This document shows, piece after piece, positions 4,755 to 6,716 of a DNA stretch of 6,716 nt. The notes below the pieces were generated by a model. It was given only the letters and a program-made list of their open reading frames with translations. It made no database searches and was not told the DNA's origin. The number at the start of each line of letters is the position of its first letter. The first letter of the stretch is position 1. Source of the stretch: Candidatus Hydrogenedentota bacterium (GTDB lineage: Bacteria; Hydrogenedentota; Hydrogenedentia; Hydrogenedentales; SLHB01); assembly GCA_026387845.1 (NCBI GenBank), contig JAPLKX010000182.1, positions 1 through 6,716 on the forward strand, written 5' to 3'. The position numbers and the translations under genes are program-made.

Positions 4755-6362
4755 ATGCGTGGCATGTTATTGGTTGCGGGCGCACTGGCGGTTGCAGGGG
4801 GGGCTTTAGCTGAACAGGGGATCATGCCGGAGAAACCGAATGCGGTGGAGTTTATTGCGGCGCCTGCGCGATTTGTGCGGATGGTCGTGCAGGCGACGTC
4901 AAATGGGAATGGCGCGTGTATTGACGAGTTGGAAGTGTATACGCCAAACGGAACCGCGAACCTTGCGCGCCTTCCTGGCGCGAAAGCGTCGGCTTCTTCG
5001 TGTATAGAGGGCTATTCGATCCATGAGATTGAGCATCTCAATGACGGTGAATACGGGAACGACCACAGTTGGGTGGCTGCGGGGTCCGATTCGGAATGGG
5101 CGCAAATCGAGTTGCCGCAAGAGACGCAGGTGGGGAGGGTGGTGTTCTCGCGGGACCGCAACGGGACGCTGCGCGACCGGGTGCCGGTGAAATTTGATGT
5201 TTGCGTTTCTTTAGACGGCGCCGCGTGGAAGACGGTGAAGTCGGTGTCGGCGGGTGTTGCGGGTGAGACGGCGCTGAACATTATCCCTTCGAGTGTGGAC
5301 CCGCCGGAACCGCGGGAATTTGATCTTGTAACGGATCCGGTGAGATCGGCGTTTCTGGGCGAGGAGCATGCTTGGCTGAGGACGTTCGGCAGGGCGGACC
5401 TGTCACCGGCGCTGGTGCCGTACAACGGGCGCGTGAAGGAATATCCGAGGCACGTGGAGGACGACGTCCTGCCGCTGCCGGAATTGTCGCGCGCGCCGCG
5501 CATGAATAAGCCGCGGTGGCTGGATGAGGCGTCGCGCGGTGTGGTGCGTGTGGCGGATCCGCTTAACTGGGAGCAGGGCCCGCTGGCGGAGATCGAGGTA
5601 TGGGCGGCAACGTGCGGAGGGAACGTTTACGTCTGCCTGGGCATGGACCGTCTGCTGAGCAAGTTCCTGGCGGTTCTGTCGACGGGCGACGGCGGGCATG
5701 CGGGCGTGGTAATGCTCGAAGAAAAGAAACTGAAGTTTGTTACGTACGCGAAACAGAAGGAAGGTTTTGTTCGGGTGGCGGAATCGGTTGAGCCGGATCA
5801 GTTTGTGTCAGGCGATAGAGATGTGTTTGCGTTTCGATTGCCGCTCGAAATGTTTGGGGCGTATGAGCAAACGGGGCTGCGTGTCGGGTTGGGGATGGGG
5901 GGAAAACATGTACCTTCGAATGGGCGCGGCATTTTGCTGCACAAATCCAACCTGGCGCTGCGCGAGGTCGCTGGTGAAGGCGGTTTCGCGGTTGGCTTGC
6001 GTGCAAGCAGCGATGCGGTAATAAGGACTAACGGCGCGCGCGCGGGCGCGGCGCAGAACGAGTCGGTTACGTTGCGCGCGGGCGAGGAGCGCGTAATCGA
6101 GATCGAGCCGGAAAAAGGGCCCATCGGGCCGGAGTTCAATCTGCAAATCAAGGATGAGCAGGGAACGGAATACGCGCTCCATCTGTTCAGATACGATCCG
6201 GCGGGCCGGACGTTGGACCTGATGGATGAAATGATCGCGCGCCTGGATGGGGCCGGGGTAGATGTTGAGAACGCGAAGACGCGGGTCGCGGAGTTGAGGG
6301 AGAAGTGCAGGCGGGACGCCCGCACCACAAAGAGATCCAAACGGGCGCGCGAGTTGTTTTAG
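4755..6362 (+). CDS. Secreted discoidin (F5/8 type C) domain protein, possibly the N-terminal part of a split larger protein
   Basis: The protein has 535 residues. Residues 1-19 are a Sec signal ending in GGALA. The ATG at 4755 is chosen because the signal begins there and GGAGGG lies seven bases before it; an upstream GTG at 4713 would place the -10 box inside the gene. Residues about 38-162 form an F5/8C carbohydrate-binding domain: ARFVRMVVQATSNG, then IHEIEHLNDGEYGNDHSW (89-106), WAQIELP (115-121) and VVFSRDRNGTLRDRVPVKFDV (129-149), a pattern common in planctomycete-like secreted proteins. Residues about 250-440 may be a second beta-sandwich, CBM9- or DOMON-like, but this is tentative. 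Residues 485-535 are charged and helical (LMDEMIARLDGAGVDVENAK onward) and look like a linker rather than a natural end. The C-terminal CRRDARTT is encoded by palindrome C. The stop is an amber codon in frame with the next gene. Catalytic residues are not visible; a binding or scaffold role is likely. Confidence 0.85.
   Translation: MRGMLLVAGALAVAGGALAEQGIMPEKPNAVEFIAAPARFVRMVVQATSNGNGACIDELEVYTPNGTANLARLPGAKASASSCIEGYSIHEIEHLNDGEYGNDHSWVAAGSDSEWAQIELPQETQVGRVVFSRDRNGTLRDRVPVKFDVCVSLDGAAWKTVKSVSAGVAGETALNIIPSSVDPPEPREFDLVTDPVRSAFLGEEHAWLRTFGRADLSPALVPYNGRVKEYPRHVEDDVLPLPELSRAPRMNKPRWLDEASRGVVRVADPLNWEQGPLAEIEVWAATCGGNVYVCLGMDRLLSKFLAVLSTGDGGHAGVVMLEEKKLKFVTYAKQKEGFVRVAESVEPDQFVSGDRDVFAFRLPLEMFGAYEQTGLRVGLGMGGKHVPSNGRGILLHKSNLALREVAGEGGFAVGLRASSDAVIRTNGARAGAAQNESVTLRAGEERVIEIEPEKGPIGPEFNLQIKDEQGTEYALHLFRYDPAGRTLDLMDEMIARLDGAGVDVENAKTRVAELREKCRRDARTTKRSKRARELF
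6305..6325. repeat. GC-rich palindrome C inside the coding sequence
   Basis: GTGCAGGCG, loop GGA, then CGCCCGCAC forms a 9-bp inverted repeat with one A/C mismatch; in minus-strand RNA that position becomes a G-U pair. Its minus-strand core GGCGTCCCGCC is close to that of palindrome B and similar to A. It lies in frame near the end of the discoidin protein gene and encodes most of the CRRDART segment, 34 bases before the amber stop. It looks like a REP-like element that entered a linker region. Confidence 0.65.
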
Positions 6363-6366
6363 GAGG
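6361..6366 (+). promoter_or_regulatory. Consensus ribosome-binding site overlapping the preceding stop codon
   Basis: AGGAGG begins on the second base of the TAG stop (6360-6362) and ends five bases before the ATG at 6372. This would permit translational coupling or re-initiation of the downstream gene. If the amber was once CAG, the same bases would simply encode Gln-Glu-Ala, so the site could also be fortuitous. Confidence 0.6.
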
Positions 6367-6371
6367 CGCGG

Positions 6372-6716
6372 ATGGCGACGCGGGAGTTGATGTTGCGCGA
6401 CCCGGCGCTCGAAGGGATTGAAAAGATCCTGTTCGTGAAACGTCATGCGTTCCGGCCGTCGCACAATTACAGCGATTATTTCGATGCGCCGTTCCGGCCG
6501 GGCGGCGGGATTTTTGTGCTGGACATCCCGCGGGACGGCGAGGGGCTACAGCCGGATCGGGCGAGCCTGACCTCGCTGTTTGAATCGGGCGGCGGAATAG
6601 CGCGAAACCCGTCGGCGGATTTCGAGGTGCAGCGGGTCTACTTCGGTTACAGGGAATCGGAGCCGGGGTACTATCACGTCATGTCCATGGCGCCGGACGG
6701 GTCGGACCTGCGGCAG
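6372..6716 (+). CDS. PD40/beta-propeller-like protein, N-terminal fragment (3' end outside window)
   Basis: The frame stays open for 115 codons to the window edge. The first residues, MATRELMLRDPALEGIEKIL, are helical and lead into LFVKRHAFRPSHNYSDYF (20-37), FRPGGGIFVLDIP (41-53), ARNPSADFEVQRVYFGYRES (77-96) and YHVMSMAPDGSDLRQ (101-115). The last two segments have the form of a PD40/WD40-like blade (past data point, recorded value, then a DGS turn before L-R-Q). From memory this resembles large planctomycete proteins annotated as TolB/PD40-like or as relatives of the hydrazine synthase alpha chain, many with extra C-terminal domains; nothing here shows hydrazine chemistry. No signal peptide is present, although such proteins are normally exported. 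The frame is the same as that of the discoidin gene, only nine bases separate them, and the amber codon between could be a mutated CAG. It may therefore be the continuation of that exported protein. Confidence 0.72.
   Translation, partial: MATRELMLRDPALEGIEKILFVKRHAFRPSHNYSDYFDAPFRPGGGIFVLDIPRDGEGLQPDRASLTSLFESGGGIARNPSADFEVQRVYFGYRESEPGYYHVMSMAPDGSDLRQ

Noticed and set aside
6360..6362. Genome-wide reassignment of TAG to an amino acid
   Set aside because: TAG ends two other well-defined genes in the window exactly where the proteins should stop, including just after the conserved ALGYLK end of the sulfatase-fold protein.
5808..6464. Minus-strand frame opposite the discoidin gene and crossing the amber junction
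   Set aside because: It is antisense to two supported frames and lacks any domain; its odd GAGVPPA segment is just the reverse reading of palindrome C.

Overview
This 6.7 kb window has a high G+C content. It carries six protein-coding genes, two of them cut by the window edges, and no RNA gene, CRISPR array, transposase or phage gene that I can recognise. The content is typical of large glycan-degrading genomes of the Planctomycetes/Hydrogenedentes/Lentisphaerae type: Tat-exported Gfo/Idh/MocA oxidoreductases, a sulfatase-fold lipoprotein, a secreted discoidin-domain protein and short GC-rich palindromes between genes. The phylum is an inference from this gene style. No marker gene is present.

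Layout. Four genes lie on the minus strand and two on the plus strand, diverging from a 144 bp region at 4611-4754. Leftward from that region come (i) a lipoprotein of the alkaline phosphatase/sulfatase superfamily (4610-2520), (ii) 16 bp further on, a GH109-like Gfo/Idh/MocA protein with a GTG start and a strong ribosome-binding site (2503-1250), (iii) after a 162 bp gap with two palindromes, an 88-residue membrane protein (1087-821), and (iv) after a 158 bp gap with two short tandem repeats, a second Tat-exported Gfo/Idh/MocA oxidoreductase that runs off the left edge (662-1). Rightward come a secreted protein with an F5/8C (discoidin) domain (4755-6362) and, nine bases after its stop and in the same frame, the start of a PD40/beta-propeller-like protein that runs off the right edge (6372-6716).

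How they may work together. The sulfatase-fold lipoprotein and the GH109-like protein look like an operon acting outside the cytoplasm on a substituted glycan: one enzyme would remove or transfer an acidic ester group and the other would cleave or oxidise a sugar by an NAD-dependent mechanism. The lipoprotein has Thr where formylglycine sulfatases have Cys/Ser, so it is probably not a true FGly sulfatase. The rightward pair may be one exported protein split by a single amber codon, or two translationally coupled genes. That junction, with a palindromic repeat just before it inside the coding sequence, is the most unusual part of the window.
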